64,000 nucleotides of DNA from an uncultured Clostridia bacterium (GCA_947175195.1 CAMWLQ010000001.1:124001-188000), one strand, 5' to 3'. Numbered from the stretch's first letter, positions 9,129-19,673 are shown. Translations and numbers: made by a program. Notes: generated by a model not told the origin, from the letters alone.

Positions 9129-9157
9129 TTGACAAGTGCTGTGTTATGTAGTATAAT
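9129..9157 (+). promoter_or_regulatory. Vegetative promoter of the initiator tRNA
   Basis: TTGACA (9129-9134), a 17-nt spacer and TATAAT (9152-9157), both consensus. Transcription should begin near 9164, a few bases before the mature tRNA. Confidence 0.88.
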
Positions 9158-9169
9158 AGCAATACTTGA

Positions 9170-9246
<77 letters not shown>

Positions 9247-9247
9247 C

Positions 9248-9285
9248 AAAATCGGTAAAGTTCGTTATGGCTTTACCGATTTTTC
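9248..9285 (+). terminator. Rho-independent terminator after the tRNA
   Basis: AAAATCGGTAAAG (9248-9260) pairs with CTTTACCGATTTT (9271-9283), followed by T. From here to the promoter at 9503 the DNA is AT-rich with one weak hairpin (CCGTTTT/AAAACGG, 9431-9451); I see no gene in it. Confidence 0.88.
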
Positions 9286-9502
9286 ATTTGTTTGCATTTG
9301 CTCATGCAACCACACAACATATAGACATTTTTCGACAATATTTTCCGTATATTGTATATATGTGAAAAATGTTACAAAATCTCGATTTTTGTCACCGAAA
9401 AATAATTTTTTCGCATATCGCAGTTCAGGTCCGTTTTCGGGGCAAAAACGGGCAATTTTGGGCTAATTTCAACATAAATATAGGGAAGTGTCTAAAAATG
9501 TC

Positions 9503-9531
9503 TTGACAAAAATTGCTCAAAATGTTAAAAT
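9503..9531 (+). promoter_or_regulatory. Promoter of the giant surface-protein gene
   Basis: TTGACA (9503-9508), a 17-nt spacer and TAAAAT (9526-9531), giving a leader of about 39 nt before ATG 9577. Confidence 0.7.
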
Positions 9532-9576
9532 TAAAGCCTATTAAACGGTTATTTTTCCGATAACCTCGGAGACCAA

Positions 9577-12500
9577 ATGTCACATTCTCTTTTATCTAAA
9601 AAATCCTCGCCGACTTCTCGGCGTAATATAATAATTTACATAATAGCTACCATCCTGATTTTGGGCATCGTTGCCGGATTTACCAACGTATTTCACACCG
9701 ACAACCGCAGGTTTGCCGCGGAATGGGGCGAAACGATCGTAATGGAATCCAAGCCGCCCGAATCGGGCACGCCGTCCGACTACGATTTGCTAAGCAACCT
9801 CAAGTACGCTGCGTACAAGATTCACCACGCCAAGTACTTTAAGGGCTACACCGAGGGCAGGGTTTCGGCGGACATAGGCGTAGGCAACTACACGCAGTAC
9901 CTTACCAACACCCGAGTAGTTTACAATCAAAACACGGTATTTACCGAAACAATCTCGTGGTCGAGCCTAAAGAGCTTAGCCGAGCAAAAATATGCCGACA
10001 ACGGCATAATCATCTATCGTGCTGCGGACAAAACAAACGGCGGCAAAGCGACATTCTCGTCCAAAGCCGCGCAAATGTCGTACGAGGAATACAGCAAGAA
10101 CTACGGCACAGTACCCAACCAGCTGAGCAAATACATAATAAACGAGCAAACGATTTTATCCGTCAAGGACGAAAACGCGCCAAAGGCGGCTGCGCTTAAC
10201 GGCAACGGCAGCGACGGCGTGAGCTTTGACGTACCCGAAAGGCTTGTACCCGATGCCGACGGCAATTATGTGTTCACGCTCACGCTCGACCCCACCGCAT
10301 CCTCGCTGTACTACCGCAACGAGGTACGCACATTGGGCGGCGCCGATCAAAACCCCAAATTCTTTTCGGTTAAGATTACGGTCACAGTAAATTCGGACTG
10401 GATTCCCCTTTCCACGCGCACGCTTGAGGTTTACGACATAGAGATACCCGTGCTGGGCGCAATGCGGTGCAGCGGCGACAACTATGAAGTATTCTCGATG
10501 ATAGACGACGAAAACGGCGAAATCCCCGAAAAGGACTTTTTCCAGCCGTACGTCGATGAGGCGAAATCACGCCCCGGCTACAAGCCCCCCGAAATCGGTA
10601 ACTCAAACAAACCGCTCTCCGCGTCGGACTATCTTGCCTCGGCGTTTGCAGGCTACCTTTCGGGCGAGCAAAACCTCAACCTTACCGCCGACGTCAGCGT
10701 AAACGGCATTCCTGTCATGGACACGCTTTCGGCATACGACCTTGCGCTTTCGGTCAATTTGGACACGCTCGACATACAAGCGCAGCTGGACAACGGCTTG
10801 TACGTCAAGTATGCTGGCGACAAGGTTTACGTTAAAAACAAAGACCTCGTCGGCTACGTTTCGACCGACGACGCCAAAAAACTCATGGACGATCCCCTGC
10901 TCAAAGGGCTTTTGACATTTGGCGAGCTCGACCTCAACAAGATTTTCGGCGGCGACATGCTGGACGTCATTTTCAAGGACTGCGAAATGACCGAAGAGGA
11001 CGGCATAACCGACATCCCCATGTCGTTCTCGCTCGACCTGTCCGATATTATCCCCGCGCTCGACGACGTAAAGGTCGATGCGTCTATCAAGATAAACACC
11101 GATGATAAATCGCTTAACAGCATAGCGGGCACGGTAACGATCGGCGACGTCACTATCGATATAGAGGCGCAGCCGCTCGACACTTTGCCCAAGTTCCCCT
11201 CGGTCGACGGCGCAAAGAATTTGTCGGCTATGCTCGACTTTGTTCCCGACGCCCTCGCCACCGCAATGCAAACCACGTACGGCATTGACGGCACGCTTGA
11301 GCTTAACGGCATTACCGTCGGGCTTTCCGCTTACGTGGATAGAACGGACGGACTGAAGGCGGGGGCAACGCTCAACGTCGGCGGCTTGGACGTACTCGTC
11401 ACCTACCTCGACGGAACGGTATATGCAAGCGCGCTCGGCGTAAACGTGTGCGGCACAATGGACGAACTCCCCGCCCTACTGAACGCACTGCTCGATTTGA
11501 CCGATTTCGGCAAGTACGAAAAATTGATAAAAGCGATGTTGCCGTCGTCGGTAAACCAAATAGTCGATATGCTCGACACCGTAACCGTAAACGGAAACGC
11601 GCTCGATATAGGTCTTAGCTTTATAGGCATGCCCATAAACGTATCACTCACGCGCGGTGACGGCAAGCTGCAATCGGTAGCGCTCGGCGTAAACGTCGAT
11701 ATGTTCGGCATCAAGGCGGACGTAGCCGCAAACCTCAACTTAAGTGAGCCTAATAAGCGCGATATAACCGCGCCGATTATAGATAGCGCACTCACCTTTA
11801 CCGACCTTGCAACGCTGATAAAACAAGTCAAGCCGTACCTCGACGCCGACTATTTCACCGCCGAAATCGACGGCTTTACGCAAATCGACGGAACACAGGG
11901 CACAATAAACGGAAACCTTGCTATAGACAAGATTACCGACAAAAACAAGAACGTTATCGGCATAGCGGCGGCGGGCAAGCTTTCCGCGTTCGGTCAAGAC
12001 ATAGCGGTAACGTACACGGACGGCATTGCATACGTTGCATTAAACGACATAAAAGCCAAGCTCGACACGGCGGATAATTCCCTTATATCCTCGATTATGC
12101 AGCTTGTAGAACTGCTTACCGGCAATTACGAAATGCCCGAAATCGACTTAACGGAATTGGACGGCGCAATCAAATCGGCGACAATGACCGACGGCACACT
12201 AAGCCTTGCTATTTCGGTAAGCGGCTGCGACGTAACCGTTTCGATTAACCTTAAATCGGGCAAGATAGCCATTGCCGCCACAATTAACGGAGTAAACGTC
12301 GAGTTTAATATCAACATTGCCACAGCAAAAAAGAGCCACGCCATAACCGCGCCGACGGACGCAAGCGAATATATGGATATTTCCGCGCTTTCCGCTTTGG
12401 CGTCCACCGCCACGCGCATTATCGAGGCGGGCGGCATACACACGGTAGCCAACGTTGTTATGGGCGATATATCGCTCGACGCGGCTGTCGACTGCACAAT

Positions 12501-15500
12501 AGAAAACGGCATGCTCAAGGAGGTTGTCAGGGAAGACTCGCTCGGGCTTACCGTCATACTGCTCGGCGACACGGCGTACATAGAGGTCGGCGGCATCAAG
12601 GTCAGCGGACAGTTAAAAGACATTAACGATATTATGGACGCGGTTATCCCCAACCTGCCCGATCCCATACGCCCGTATATAGTCAAGATGACACAAATTA
12701 TGCTGGGCATTATCCCGTCGCAGGACGAGCTGACGACCGACGGCAAGATGGATATAACAAAAACAATCGATACGATATTTGCAATGCTTACCTCGCTTTC
12801 CATCGACGGCGAACAAATAAATATCGGCATATCGCGCGGCGCTTTGTCGGCTACGCTTAGCATGGCTACCGACTTATCCTATATGAGCGGCGACGTAGCG
12901 CTCACGTTCGACGGCATAGGCGGACCGTTCGGCGAAAGCTACACAATGGCGTTCGGCTTGAGCATGAAAGGCTTAATCGCAAGCAATGTAACGGTACCTA
13001 TGGTAAATACCGCGGAATACGTAAAGGCGAGCGACCTTCTTGCCGCGCTCAACTGCGTGCTGCCGCTTGTCAAGCAAAACGCGTTCGACCTGGGCGTTAG
13101 CGTAACGGTGTTCGATCAAACCGTAATCGGCAACGCTTATATCGACCTCGGCGAATACACGCTCGATACAATAGCCGTAAAAGCGCGGCTGATGATAGCG
13201 GGCGCGCCCGTCACCGTAACGCTGATAAACAAAACACTGTACCTCGATATAAACGACGGCTCGGTAAGACTGGCTCAACAGCTTACCAAGACCGCAATCA
13301 AAGTCCTTTTGGCACAAATAGAACAGGCGCTGCCCGAGCTCGGCTTGAGCGACAAGATTGACTCGTTGCTCAACTCTGTCGATACCGACAATATCGATAT
13401 ATCAATTTCCGATTTGCTCAACAATATTTCGCTGTCCCCTACCGCAAACGGTATGGCGCTTACGGCTACGTTCGGCACGACCACAGTCAATGCGAATATC
13501 GTAATTACGGACGGCGTGCTTAGCGCGGTAAACGTAAACTGCAATATCGCGGGCAAGCAAGTCGAGATCGCGCTTGACGTCCAAACCGCCGACGGCGTGC
13601 TTTGCGGCATACAAACGACCAAAGCCGACATAATGGGCACAGCCCTCGATTTAGGTCTTGCCTTGACTCCCGCCGAAAGCAAACGCGAAATCACGCCCGA
13701 CGGCGAGTACGTACAAATAGCCGAATTCATTCCGTACATTGCGCCGATAAGGACTCTTATGGAGCGGGCTACCTCCGCCAATACCGTTACGGTCGACCTG
13801 TCCGACATGATAATAGAAATTATGGGCAAGCAAATTACGGTAAGCGGCAAAGTCGATTTATCGTTAAATCCCGTAAACGTGCGCGCCGTACTCACGCTGT
13901 TTGCCGACAGCGATACGGACAAAGTAGACCTCACGGTTGTATACGCGGATAGCGTGCTGTACATAAGCATCGGCAAAATCTCGCTCAAATTCGATATACA
14001 AAAGGATATGAGCAAGCTCAACGAGGCGATAGCGCCGTACATGCCCAAGAGCCTACAAAAGCTGGGCGACCTCGGCGCGCTCTCCCCTATCTTCGCCATA
14101 ATAGACAATATCGGCAAAATAACAAATGCACAAGACGCCGCCGAAATGATGAGCATCCTGTTCGACAGCGACAACGCGTACAACAAGAGCATGGTGCAGC
14201 TTGTTGCGGATATGCTAAGACTGTATAAGCGCGGCACTGACGGCAGCATAGTGGTGGGCATAACCGTAATGGAAACGCCGTTTGAAATAACGCTTAACGT
14301 GCAGCCGATTATAGATAACGGCTACCTCGACTTTAAGCTGAGCACCACGGTATCCAGCATGCTGGCGCTCGGTCTTACCGCCAAGCTCGACTTTACCAAC
14401 GAGGAGTTCACGGTATCCACACCGACAAATGCCGATAGCTACACGCCGATAGTGGACTTTGTAACTACCGTGATAAACGGCGTAAACACGCTTACGGCAA
14501 AGGTACCCGATACGGTGACTACGGACTCCGACGGCAACACGACCACCGTGTCGCAAACGGCGTTCGAGATGGACAGCTTTGCATTCGACTACGACATATT
14601 CCAAACCGTAACGGAAATAGACGAAAACGGCGAAACGGTAGAGGTCAAGGACGACGCGGGCAGAGCACAAATAGCCAAAGACGCCGACGGCAACAAGATA
14701 AAGGAAAAGACCATCCAAATTTCCAATATCGACGGACAAAACGCGTTGCGATTCGGCTTGACCACCACCAAGATAGATTATGCCGACGGCAGGCAAACGT
14801 CATCCACCAAGCTTGCAATCGAGGCGCACGTAAGGCTGAACATAATCGGCGCGGACGGCAACGCTCAAATCGGATTCCCTATCGAGCTCGACCTGTACGT
14901 GCAGCCGCTTGACACGGACGAGGGCGGTCTTGCCTACCTCTATTACAGAGAGGCAAACGGCTACGGCGAAAAGATTTCCATAGACTACAAATCCGTCCTG
15001 CAAATGGTGGCTGCGGTGCTGGATATACTCAGCGTGGACGATGCCACCGTGGAATCACTGCTCGGCAACTACCGCTTAGATATAGACAAAGCTGTATTCG
15101 AGTCGATGTCCATAGCCGGGCTTGACAGCATAACCGAGCTGCTCAACAATCTAATCAAAGCGTTAGACGAGGCAAAAGTCGCACTGTCGGACGCAAAAGC
15201 GGCGTGGAACAGAGTGCAGGACGCCGAGGACCTTGACGCGCTTATCTACGAGATTTTGAACGACACGACCAAGAAGGGTGAAAACGCCACGGTCAAAGCG
15301 TACTTAGACAGCGCAATATCCCACGTTAAAGCGGCTATTGCCCTGTTCGGCACGGATGACGAAGAAACCGACGACGAAACGCCCGAGCAAGAGGACAACA
15401 AGCTCAACGGCGCAATAGTCGGCAAGGTCGTAAACAGCGTGTATTTCCGCAGCGCAAACTCGGTGCTTTCCGCATACGTGGACAATGCGGTCGCAACGGG

Positions 15501-17202
15501 CACGGAAGGCTGGGCGGTCGTATCGGTAACAAGCGCCGACGACAAAGTAAACAACATCGGCGTGAAAAACCTTGACGTCAACACCGCCAAGCTCAACACG
15601 TTCGATATGGGCTTTGCTCCCACGCAAAACGTAACCGTCACCATCCCCGACGACTACACCGCCGAGGATACAAGCGACGATAAGGTGCGTTATGCCGACC
15701 TCGCAAATCTCAAGCACCTTTTATTCGACGTAATGAACACCGCCAATATGCTGGAGTTTGACATAGGCGGGCTTAACACAAGCGACGCAATCAACGTTCA
15801 TATGAAACTCGGCGCCGACTGGCTTGCAAATCTCAAGCTTAATATCAAGTACAACGTCAAGGTCAAGATAATCAAAACCGGCGAAGACAAAAACGGCAAG
15901 CCCATTTATCAAACCGCCGCTATGGTGGAGCTCCACAACGAAAAATCGCAGCTGGAAATACTCGGTATCGGCTCCAAGGTGATAGTCCCCGACTGCACAA
16001 CACGGCTGTATTTCTACGACGACGTGATTTACATTCAAGGCGTGCGCTCCTGGCAAACCGACAATATCGAACGCGTTGTGGGTACCGTAACTGACATTTA
16101 CTGCATAGCCGACGTTTGGGGCAGCAAGCAAACAAGATACCCCACAGTAAACAGCACCGAATACGTGGCGTCTACTACAGACAACTTCGATTACATAGAG
16201 GCAATGTTTACGATAGACGAACTGTTCTGGATGATAAGCAACGATATGAATAAGTTCCTCAACGAATTCCTGTTCTACTTGATACCCATCACCACCGAAA
16301 AGATTGCGGGTCAGGACATTCGCGGACTTATAACCGACAATATCGGCGGCAGCTCGTCCGACACGGTCAACACTCAAAACACGATAGCTCAAATATTCAA
16401 GGAATACGCCTATGCGGGCGGCGAGCACACCTTGCGCATAGGATTGAAGGAGCTTGTGGGCAGCTCGGCACTCTCCGACCTTACCGTAAAGATCAAGGGC
16501 GCAAACGACGGCGACGACAACGTTTTGGACAACTATATTTCCTCGCTGAGCGTAAACACCTCGATTGCCAACATAATAACCGTCGACCTCAATGCAACGC
16601 TCAACAACGTAGCCGTTGCAGCCGACGGCTCGGATATATACAGCAAGGGTCTTGCGCCCACCAACGTCACGTTGGAAAACGGCAAGTATTCGCTCAACGG
16701 CGCAAACTACGTGTATGAATGCTACAACTACGACAGGAACACGCTGTACACGCTTGACGGCTTGACGTACTTTACCGCCGACGGCAACGGACTGTATATA
16801 GAAAACGGCAGCTTTGCCCCCGCCTTACGTGATACGGACAGCTCCGACGTCTTCACTTGGACCAGCATGTCAGCCAATACAAGATACTGCGACAGCGTGT
16901 ACAAGTTCGGCGACACAGGCGCGACCTACTACTACACCACGTCGCTCAACGGCTACGGCTACCGCTACGACGGCAACGACACCTACTATCTCGGCACGGA
17001 CGGCGACGGCAACAGGTACGTGTACCGCATAGAAAACGGCAATCAAATCCGCGTCGAGGTCAAGGGCATAACAACAAGCCTGCTTGCCGATGTCACACGC
17101 GACGCACAGGGCAAGATTATCTCGGTTGCCAACCGCAACGGCGGCGTACAGTGGACGCGCCCGTGGCAAGCGGCATACGAGGCAGCAGCCCAAGCCGCGT
17201 AA
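9577..17202 (+). CDS. Giant modular surface protein, 2541 residues
   Basis: An N-terminal hydrophobic segment (about 19-37) preceded by Lys and Arg should anchor or export the protein. From about 340 to 1610 I count seven related modules, starting near 340, 538, 729, 921, 1140, 1371 and 1611, so 190-240 residues each. Each opens with an APT/TxxAxYxxIxxL-like helix and continues with amphipathic beta strands of the form xVxVTYxxGxxYVxxxxIKxxG. The remainder (about 1640-2541) holds an acidic linker (GTDDEETDDETPEQED) and Tyr-rich repeats near the end. No known domain, enzyme motif, LPXTG or C-terminal anchor is seen. GGAG precedes the ATG. It is a stand-alone transcription unit between its own promoter and terminator. 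An envelope or adhesion role is only a guess. Confidence 0.8.
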   Translation: MSHSLLSKKSSPTSRRNIIIYIIATILILGIVAGFTNVFHTDNRRFAAEWGETIVMESKPPESGTPSDYDLLSNLKYAAYKIHHAKYFKGYTEGRVSADIGVGNYTQYLTNTRVVYNQNTVFTETISWSSLKSLAEQKYADNGIIIYRAADKTNGGKATFSSKAAQMSYEEYSKNYGTVPNQLSKYIINEQTILSVKDENAPKAAALNGNGSDGVSFDVPERLVPDADGNYVFTLTLDPTASSLYYRNEVRTLGGADQNPKFFSVKITVTVNSDWIPLSTRTLEVYDIEIPVLGAMRCSGDNYEVFSMIDDENGEIPEKDFFQPYVDEAKSRPGYKPPEIGNSNKPLSASDYLASAFAGYLSGEQNLNLTADVSVNGIPVMDTLSAYDLALSVNLDTLDIQAQLDNGLYVKYAGDKVYVKNKDLVGYVSTDDAKKLMDDPLLKGLLTFGELDLNKIFGGDMLDVIFKDCEMTEEDGITDIPMSFSLDLSDIIPALDDVKVDASIKINTDDKSLNSIAGTVTIGDVTIDIEAQPLDTLPKFPSVDGAKNLSAMLDFVPDALATAMQTTYGIDGTLELNGITVGLSAYVDRTDGLKAGATLNVGGLDVLVTYLDGTVYASALGVNVCGTMDELPALLNALLDLTDFGKYEKLIKAMLPSSVNQIVDMLDTVTVNGNALDIGLSFIGMPINVSLTRGDGKLQSVALGVNVDMFGIKADVAANLNLSEPNKRDITAPIIDSALTFTDLATLIKQVKPYLDADYFTAEIDGFTQIDGTQGTINGNLAIDKITDKNKNVIGIAAAGKLSAFGQDIAVTYTDGIAYVALNDIKAKLDTADNSLISSIMQLVELLTGNYEMPEIDLTELDGAIKSATMTDGTLSLAISVSGCDVTVSINLKSGKIAIAATINGVNVEFNINIATAKKSHAITAPTDASEYMDISALSALASTATRIIEAGGIHTVANVVMGDISLDAAVDCTIENGMLKEVVREDSLGLTVILLGDTAYIEVGGIKVSGQLKDINDIMDAVIPNLPDPIRPYIVKMTQIMLGIIPSQDELTTDGKMDITKTIDTIFAMLTSLSIDGEQINIGISRGALSATLSMATDLSYMSGDVALTFDGIGGPFGESYTMAFGLSMKGLIASNVTVPMVNTAEYVKASDLLAALNCVLPLVKQNAFDLGVSVTVFDQTVIGNAYIDLGEYTLDTIAVKARLMIAGAPVTVTLINKTLYLDINDGSVRLAQQLTKTAIKVLLAQIEQALPELGLSDKIDSLLNSVDTDNIDISISDLLNNISLSPTANGMALTATFGTTTVNANIVITDGVLSAVNVNCNIAGKQVEIALDVQTADGVLCGIQTTKADIMGTALDLGLALTPAESKREITPDGEYVQIAEFIPYIAPIRTLMERATSANTVTVDLSDMIIEIMGKQITVSGKVDLSLNPVNVRAVLTLFADSDTDKVDLTVVYADSVLYISIGKISLKFDIQKDMSKLNEAIAPYMPKSLQKLGDLGALSPIFAIIDNIGKITNAQDAAEMMSILFDSDNAYNKSMVQLVADMLRLYKRGTDGSIVVGITVMETPFEITLNVQPIIDNGYLDFKLSTTVSSMLALGLTAKLDFTNEEFTVSTPTNADSYTPIVDFVTTVINGVNTLTAKVPDTVTTDSDGNTTTVSQTAFEMDSFAFDYDIFQTVTEIDENGETVEVKDDAGRAQIAKDADGNKIKEKTIQISNIDGQNALRFGLTTTKIDYADGRQTSSTKLAIEAHVRLNIIGADGNAQIGFPIELDLYVQPLDTDEGGLAYLYYREANGYGEKISIDYKSVLQMVAAVLDILSVDDATVESLLGNYRLDIDKAVFESMSIAGLDSITELLNNLIKALDEAKVALSDAKAAWNRVQDAEDLDALIYEILNDTTKKGENATVKAYLDSAISHVKAAIALFGTDDEETDDETPEQEDNKLNGAIVGKVVNSVYFRSANSVLSAYVDNAVATGTEGWAVVSVTSADDKVNNIGVKNLDVNTAKLNTFDMGFAPTQNVTVTIPDDYTAEDTSDDKVRYADLANLKHLLFDVMNTANMLEFDIGGLNTSDAINVHMKLGADWLANLKLNIKYNVKVKIIKTGEDKNGKPIYQTAAMVELHNEKSQLEILGIGSKVIVPDCTTRLYFYDDVIYIQGVRSWQTDNIERVVGTVTDIYCIADVWGSKQTRYPTVNSTEYVASTTDNFDYIEAMFTIDELFWMISNDMNKFLNEFLFYLIPITTEKIAGQDIRGLITDNIGGSSSDTVNTQNTIAQIFKEYAYAGGEHTLRIGLKELVGSSALSDLTVKIKGANDGDDNVLDNYISSLSVNTSIANIITVDLNATLNNVAVAADGSDIYSKGLAPTNVTLENGKYSLNGANYVYECYNYDRNTLYTLDGLTYFTADGNGLYIENGSFAPALRDTDSSDVFTWTSMSANTRYCDSVYKFGDTGATYYYTTSLNGYGYRYDGNDTYYLGTDGDGNRYVYRIENGNQIRVEVKGITTSLLADVTRDAQGKIISVANRNGGVQWTRPWQAAYEAAAQAA

Positions 17203-17215
17203 CAAAATCCAAAAC

Positions 17216-17248
17216 AAAAATCGCACAGCTGACAGCCGTGCGATTTTT
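17216..17248. terminator. Bidirectional terminator between convergent genes
   Basis: AAAAATCGCAC and GTGCGATTTTT arms surround an 11-nt loop; both strands end in a T run. It serves the giant gene and the convergent asparaginase gene. Confidence 0.88.
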
Positions 17249-17301
17249 ATTATCCATAATTATTATATCTTATCTTTTATCTATTATTTATTATTTATCT
17301 C

Positions 17302-18192
17302 TTACTCCGCTATTTCCCCTACCGCGTTCTTTTTGACAAACGCGGGCAAATCCTTAACGTTGTTCTTGATTGCGATAAGCAGCTTAATGTACAGCGCGGT
17401 TTGAGTTATTGTGGGGCACTGCACCACGTTTTTGGGAAAGGCGTTTGCGGCGTACTTTTTGTCGCCCGACAGCAGGAATATAGGCACGTCGGGATATTTT
17501 GCCGCAAACTTGTTGAACGTGACGGTGTTTATTCTACCCGAATGGTACGCCACCTGCACAACCGCCGAATAGTCCTTAAGGTCGTAACCGTCGTAGTCCA
17601 TACCCATGTACGGAATAATGCACAATACCTTGCCCGTTTCCAGTTCAAAGTTCATACCGCGCATAAGTCCGCTATCGGTAAACGTTTTGCCGCCGAGCGA
17701 GAAATAAAAGTTCTCGTGCATATGCGCGGGGATAAGCCGTGCACCGTGATGGATGCGCACCACCTCTCCGGGGTTTTTGTACAACACAAATACGCCGCGC
17801 TCGCCGCGCGCTATAAAGCTCTTGGTAGCGGTCAGCACGTCAAAGCCGTTGCTGTCAACGTCGGTGAGCGGCTTGTCCGCCGCGCACATAACAATGGGTA
17901 TCTTGGTAGATGCAAAGGCATACGCCAAATACGACGCGGTAAATGCCAGCGTGTCTGTGCCGTGCGTAACCACAACGCCGTCCGCACCGTCCATTGCTTT
18001 TTCTATGGTCAGGCGCAGTGTGTTAAGATCGGCAAACTCCACGCCCGCACTATGTATTTTAAAATCACCGTAAACCTTGTTCGCGCCGATAACCGTCGCA
18101 ATTTGTTTAGTAGCGGCGTCCGAAATCGCCAGCTCGCCCTTTACGTAACGACTGCCGATTGTTCCGCCCGTTGCAACCAAATTGATTTTCAT
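17302..18192 (-). CDS. Asparaginase family protein (type I, AnsA-like)
   Basis: A 296-residue protein of the asparaginase/glutaminase family, which hydrolyses L-Asn to Asp and ammonia. The first nucleophile loop TGGTIGS (about 8-14) and the second catalytic block THGTDTLAFTA (about 75-85) are present, with later ADKP and YMGMDYDG blocks. It lacks a signal peptide, so it should be cytosolic. It is somewhat shorter than the usual 325-340 residues. Its ATG overlaps the stop codon of the Nudix gene (TAATGA), with GGAG upstream, so translation is coupled. Substrate preference cannot be read; related proteins also act in tRNA amidation complexes, but those carry extra domains absent here. Confidence 0.85.
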   Translation of the reverse strand: MKINLVATGGTIGSRYVKGELAISDAATKQIATVIGANKVYGDFKIHSAGVEFADLNTLRLTIEKAMDGADGVVVTHGTDTLAFTASYLAYAFASTKIPIVMCAADKPLTDVDSNGFDVLTATKSFIARGERGVFVLYKNPGEVVRIHHGARLIPAHMHENFYFSLGGKTFTDSGLMRGMNFELETGKVLCIIPYMGMDYDGYDLKDYSAVVQVAYHSGRINTVTFNKFAAKYPDVPIFLLSGDKKYAANAFPKNVVQCPTITQTALYIKLLIAIKNNVKDLPAFVKKNAVGEIAE

Positions 18193-18800
18193 TATTTCAA
18201 CGATCTCCTTTTCAGCTCATTTATCAGATAGCAGATAATCTTTGCGTGGTCGAAGGCGGCAAGCCCGCGCTCCACGATTTTTGTATTGTTAATATCGACG
18301 CGCCCAAACTCGTCATACGCAATGTCGAGAGTGCAGCCAAAGCTCAAGCTGTCCGCAGTGAACGTAAGCGCGTCGCCCGATATACTTACGTCAAACCACT
18401 CGGCATCCGCGGCGTCATCGCCCGCGGCAAAACGGATATTCTCGTCCACCTCGGCGGCGTACACTACAGTTATGTTACGCCAACGCGGGTCGCGGTCGGG
18501 CGTGGACACTGTGGTCAACTGGCGCAGCGGAATACCCGTGACGCCCGTTTCCTCGGCAAGCTCACGCGCAACGGCGCTTTCGCACGACTCGTCCTTTTCC
18601 ACAAATCCGCCGGGGAATGCGTACATACCTATATACGGGTGTCCGCCGCGTTTAATCATCAGTATGCGCAACGTATTTTCGGCAAGCACGCGGTACAGCA
18701 CCGCGTCCACAGTGACCGACGGGCAAAAATATCGGCTGACGTCATAATCACGCAAAAACTCCGCCTCGGTCTTTCCGTTTTTATCTCTTGCCAAATCCAT
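18192..18800 (-). CDS. Nudix hydrolase
   Basis: The 202-residue product has a full Nudix box at about 64-86 (G-x5-E-x7-REL-x-EE-x-GV: GGFVEKDE...RELAEETGV). The fold around it (FCPSVTVDAVLYRV, ITVVYAAEV) resembles the ADP-ribose/NrtR-like Nudix group seen in many Firmicutes. The gene starts at ATG 18800 behind GGGGAGAGGG; an in-frame GTG at 18830 overlaps no ribosome site. It is translationally coupled to the downstream asparaginase. The substrate is probably a nucleoside diphosphate derivative, but which one is unknown. Confidence 0.88.
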   Translation of the reverse strand: MDLARDKNGKTEAEFLRDYDVSRYFCPSVTVDAVLYRVLAENTLRILMIKRGGHPYIGMYAFPGGFVEKDESCESAVARELAEETGVTGIPLRQLTTVSTPDRDPRWRNITVVYAAEVDENIRFAAGDDAADAEWFDVSISGDALTFTADSLSFGCTLDIAYDEFGRVDINNTKIVERGLAAFDHAKIICYLINELKRRSLK

Positions 18801-18891
18801 GATGCCCTCTCCCCTATATCGATTAACCACTGCAAATAATTATACCATACCGCCGAATAAATATCAAGTAAATTTGTCCGCATAAATAAAA

Positions 18892-18986
18892 AGGTTGAGA
18901 TCCTTCGCTACGCTTGGGATAACAAAAAGAATATAAGACCTACATACCTTTCTTGTCCTTCCGAGCAACGCGAGCAATCTCAACCT
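18892..18986. repeat. MITE-like palindromic repeat (AGGTTGAGAT termini)
   Basis: AGGTTGAGAT (18892-18901) and ATCTCAACCT (18977-18986) are perfect terminal inverted repeats, and similarity extends inward to about 30 bp (TTCGC...GCT on one side, CTCGC...GCT on the other). Related single arms occur near 40840-40872 and 56735-56765. There is no coding capacity. Confidence 0.55.
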
Positions 18987-19011
18987 ATTCTAATTCCGAA
19001 TTAATTACGCA

Positions 19012-19578
19012 TCAGGTTAATTTTTCTATAAGGCTCAAAAACTTATGCGCGCCGCGTTCGTCAAGCGACGCGATATACTCGGTGAGTCGTGCAAAGTTGT
19101 CCGTGCCGTCGCCGTAGGGGTTTTGGCAAGGCATATGCTGCGCGGTAAGCTCGCCCACAATGCGCTCCACACGGTCGCGGTGCGATTTAAGGCACGAGCG
19201 GTATTTGTTTTGCAGGCGCAGCGCCTTTTTGGAATCGCCGTCCGCAAGCGTGAGTATTGCCTTGCGCACGCTTATGCCCCGACCTTTGGCGATTAGCACG
19301 TTGCGGATAAGCTCGTCCGTTTCCTTGTCCGAAAACGGCACAAACCTGTCGTGCATTGTACCGTTCACATTGATGCCGAGCTTTGCCGCCACCTCGGGCA
19401 CCAGCTCGAACGTTTTGGCTTGACCGTAATAATAGTTGCGCACGGAATTGACCGACCGTCCCGTGCGTGCTGCTATTTCGCGGAACGCCGCCGATAAGCT
19501 TTTGCCGCTCTTGCGCGCGGCGTCGCACCTTTTGAACAGGTCTTTGGTCTGCTCCACCGTCCAGTTATTGTTGTTCAT
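19012..19578 (-). CDS. SANT/Myb-like DNA-binding protein, RsfA-like
   Basis: The 188-residue product starts with WTVEQTKDLFKRCDAARKSG...AAFREIAARTGRSVNSVRNYYY, a three-helix SANT/Myb-like fold like that of the prespore regulator RsfA and related Firmicutes factors. A second, similar helical block follows (KETDELIRNVL...RGISVRKAILTLA, about 90-150). ATG 19578 has AAGGAG 7-8 nt upstream; the reading frame extends to 19662 but without a ribosome site. The gene is divergent from the 19674 gene across about 95 bp, so it may control that gene. The stop codon is followed 5 bp later by the TTCGGAATT-type repeat. The fold is fairly clear; the targets are not. Confidence 0.65.
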   Translation of the reverse strand: MNNNNWTVEQTKDLFKRCDAARKSGKSLSAAFREIAARTGRSVNSVRNYYYGQAKTFELVPEVAAKLGINVNGTMHDRFVPFSDKETDELIRNVLIAKGRGISVRKAILTLADGDSKKALRLQNKYRSCLKSHRDRVERIVGELTAQHMPCQNPYGDGTDNFARLTEYIASLDERGAHKFLSLIEKLT

Positions 19579-19673
19579 AGAAATCTCCTTGATTTTACGT
19601 GTGTACCACAAATAATTGCCTTGTCGGTCAAATAATATACATATCGCAAATACAAATATCATAATTATAGGGT

